NCBI GenBank assembly: GCA_002316585.1
Contig: DCDU01000216.1
Span: forward strand, 1-6,698
Reading direction: 5' to 3'
Length of the DNA: 6,698 nucleotides
Source: Firmicutes bacterium UBA1047
Lineage (GTDB): Bacteria; Bacillota; Clostridia; Tissierellales; Sedimentibacteraceae
Below the pieces are notes generated by a model. The model was not told where the DNA came from and searched no databases. It saw only the letters and a list, made by a program, of their open reading frames with translations. Positions 5,966 to 6,698 of the stretch are shown here, piece after piece. Positions within the stretch are counted from its first letter, which is position 1, and each line of letters begins with the position of its first letter. The position numbers were made by a program, and so were the translations under genes.

Positions 5966-6547
5966 ATGGAGAGAGGCTGCAAAAAAATATTCTGGGGATT
6001 TTTAATCACGGTTTTTGATATTAACTTGGGTCATATAAATATTTTGCCCGATTTTATAGGATATTTTATTATGAGTTCAGGGATATATATACTGTATTCG
6101 GAATTCCAAAATGATAATTTTAAAATGGCAAACACCTTGGCTAATTTTTTAATGGGCTATTCATTAATTATGGGTATTGTAGATTATGCAATATTAACCA
6201 ATAATATAGGCTCCGGGTTGTATGAGCATCCTGTATATATAATTATTGGTTTCATACTGTCAATTGTTATAAGCTCAGTTATTTTGATTATGGCATTTAA
6301 AATAATTTCAGGCTTCGTAGACTTATATTTGCACAGGGAAATGGAGGATGAAGTTAATATATTAATTAATAAGCAAAAAAATTACACGGTACTTACCATA
6401 ACAGGTTTGCTTCTTATTTCCGTATCCCTTAATATATCAAATGAATACTTTATCACAGCATCAACATTTTTTTTGATAGCTGTTAATTTATATTTTGCGG
6501 TAATATTGAGAGGCATACTGCGGGACAGCGAGGGTATGGCTTTATGA
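5966..6547 (+). CDS. Polytopic membrane protein with ILPDFIGY motif, unknown function
   Basis: This 193-residue protein has five or six predicted membrane segments (about 8-22, 26-45, 57-77, 89-113, 140-157 and 161-181) and a charged cytoplasmic loop (about 119-138). The motif INILPDFIGYFIM (24-36) with the preceding FWGFLITVFDINL is one I know from uncharacterised membrane proteins of Clostridia; no biochemical role is established for them to my knowledge. The perfect Shine-Dalgarno AGGAGGTGA (5953-5961) overlaps the stop of the preceding gene and lies 4 nt before the ATG, so expression is coupled to the single-pass protein. Its own stop overlaps the HAD start as ATGA. It could form a membrane complex with the upstream protein, but this is inference from gene order. 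Confidence 0.8.
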   Translation: MERGCKKIFWGFLITVFDINLGHINILPDFIGYFIMSSGIYILYSEFQNDNFKMANTLANFLMGYSLIMGIVDYAILTNNIGSGLYEHPVYIIIGFILSIVISSVILIMAFKIISGFVDLYLHREMEDEVNILINKQKNYTVLTITGLLLISVSLNISNEYFITASTFFLIAVNLYFAVILRGILRDSEGMAL

Positions 6548-6698
6548 AATACAAATGCCTAATATTAGATCATGATGATACTGCTGTAAAAAGCACACCT
6601 GATATACACTATCCTTCCTTCGTGGAGGCGTTAAAATCACTAAGGCCTGAAAAGGATATAAGTCTTGCGGATTTTGTTACATATTGTTTTAACCCGGG
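6544..6698 (+). CDS. HAD-family hydrolase, N-terminal part (cut by window end)
   Basis: The ATG overlaps the preceding stop (ATGA), with GAGGG (6530-6534) upstream, and the frame stays open for 51 codons to the window end. The protein begins MKYKCLILDHDDTAVKS. This is HAD motif I, D-x-D-x-T: Asp9 would be the nucleophile, Asp11 the general acid/base, and Thr13 completes the motif. HAD enzymes of this type are cytoplasmic phosphatases or phosphoglycolate-phosphatase-like hydrolases. The following HYPSFVEALKSLRP is where the cap domain would begin. The substrate cannot be told, and motifs II-IV lie outside the window. Whether it functions with the membrane genes or is merely cotranscribed is unknown. 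Confidence 0.85.
   Translation, partial: MKYKCLILDHDDTAVKSTPDIHYPSFVEALKSLRPEKDISLADFVTYCFNP

Overview
This is an AT-rich stretch of bacterial chromosome. Strong purine-rich ribosome binding sites (AGGAGGTGA, GGAGGT, AAAGGGGGA), extended -10 promoters of the TGnTATAAT type, short intergenic gaps and AT-rich codon use all point to a low-GC Firmicute, most likely a member of the Clostridia. The families present (LytTR regulator with a GHKL kinase, NatA-like ABC exporter, SIMPL protein) fit that. No rRNA, tRNA, CRISPR array, insertion sequence or phage gene was seen.

Layout. Positions 1-90 hold the C-terminal end of a small heat-shock protein (Hsp20), followed by a strong stem-loop terminator (101-138). 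A new promoter then drives a two-gene ABC-2-type exporter: ATPase (233-1003) and 12-helix permease (1018-2658). On the opposite strand lies a SIMPL/DUF541 protein (2695-3318) that ends tail to tail with the permease. A 308-bp intergenic region with several symmetric elements separates it from a LytTR response regulator (3627-4355). The regulator overlaps the start of its cognate sensor kinase, but that kinase is a wreck: only about 49 N-terminal codons and the last 39 codons (the G2 box of the GHKL ATPase domain) remain, joined out of frame (4345-4612).

After a promoter region comes a tightly packed, translationally coupled cluster: a very divergent ECF-sigma-like protein (4721-5128), a single-pass membrane protein with a large extracytoplasmic part (5104-5961, overlapping the sigma-like gene by 25 bp), a polytopic membrane protein with an ILPDFIGY motif (5966-6547), and the start of a HAD-family hydrolase (6544 to the window end, ATGA overlap).

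How the genes may work together. The exporter pair is self-contained. The LytTR regulator looks intact but has lost its adjacent kinase, so it is either decaying, phosphorylated by another kinase, or acting unphosphorylated. The sigma-like/membrane/membrane/HAD cluster is the best candidate here for an undercharacterised envelope-linked regulatory unit. The gene order resembles a sigma/anti-sigma operon, but the membrane protein has only about 7-11 cytoplasmic residues, too few for a known anti-sigma domain. Function is therefore not assigned.
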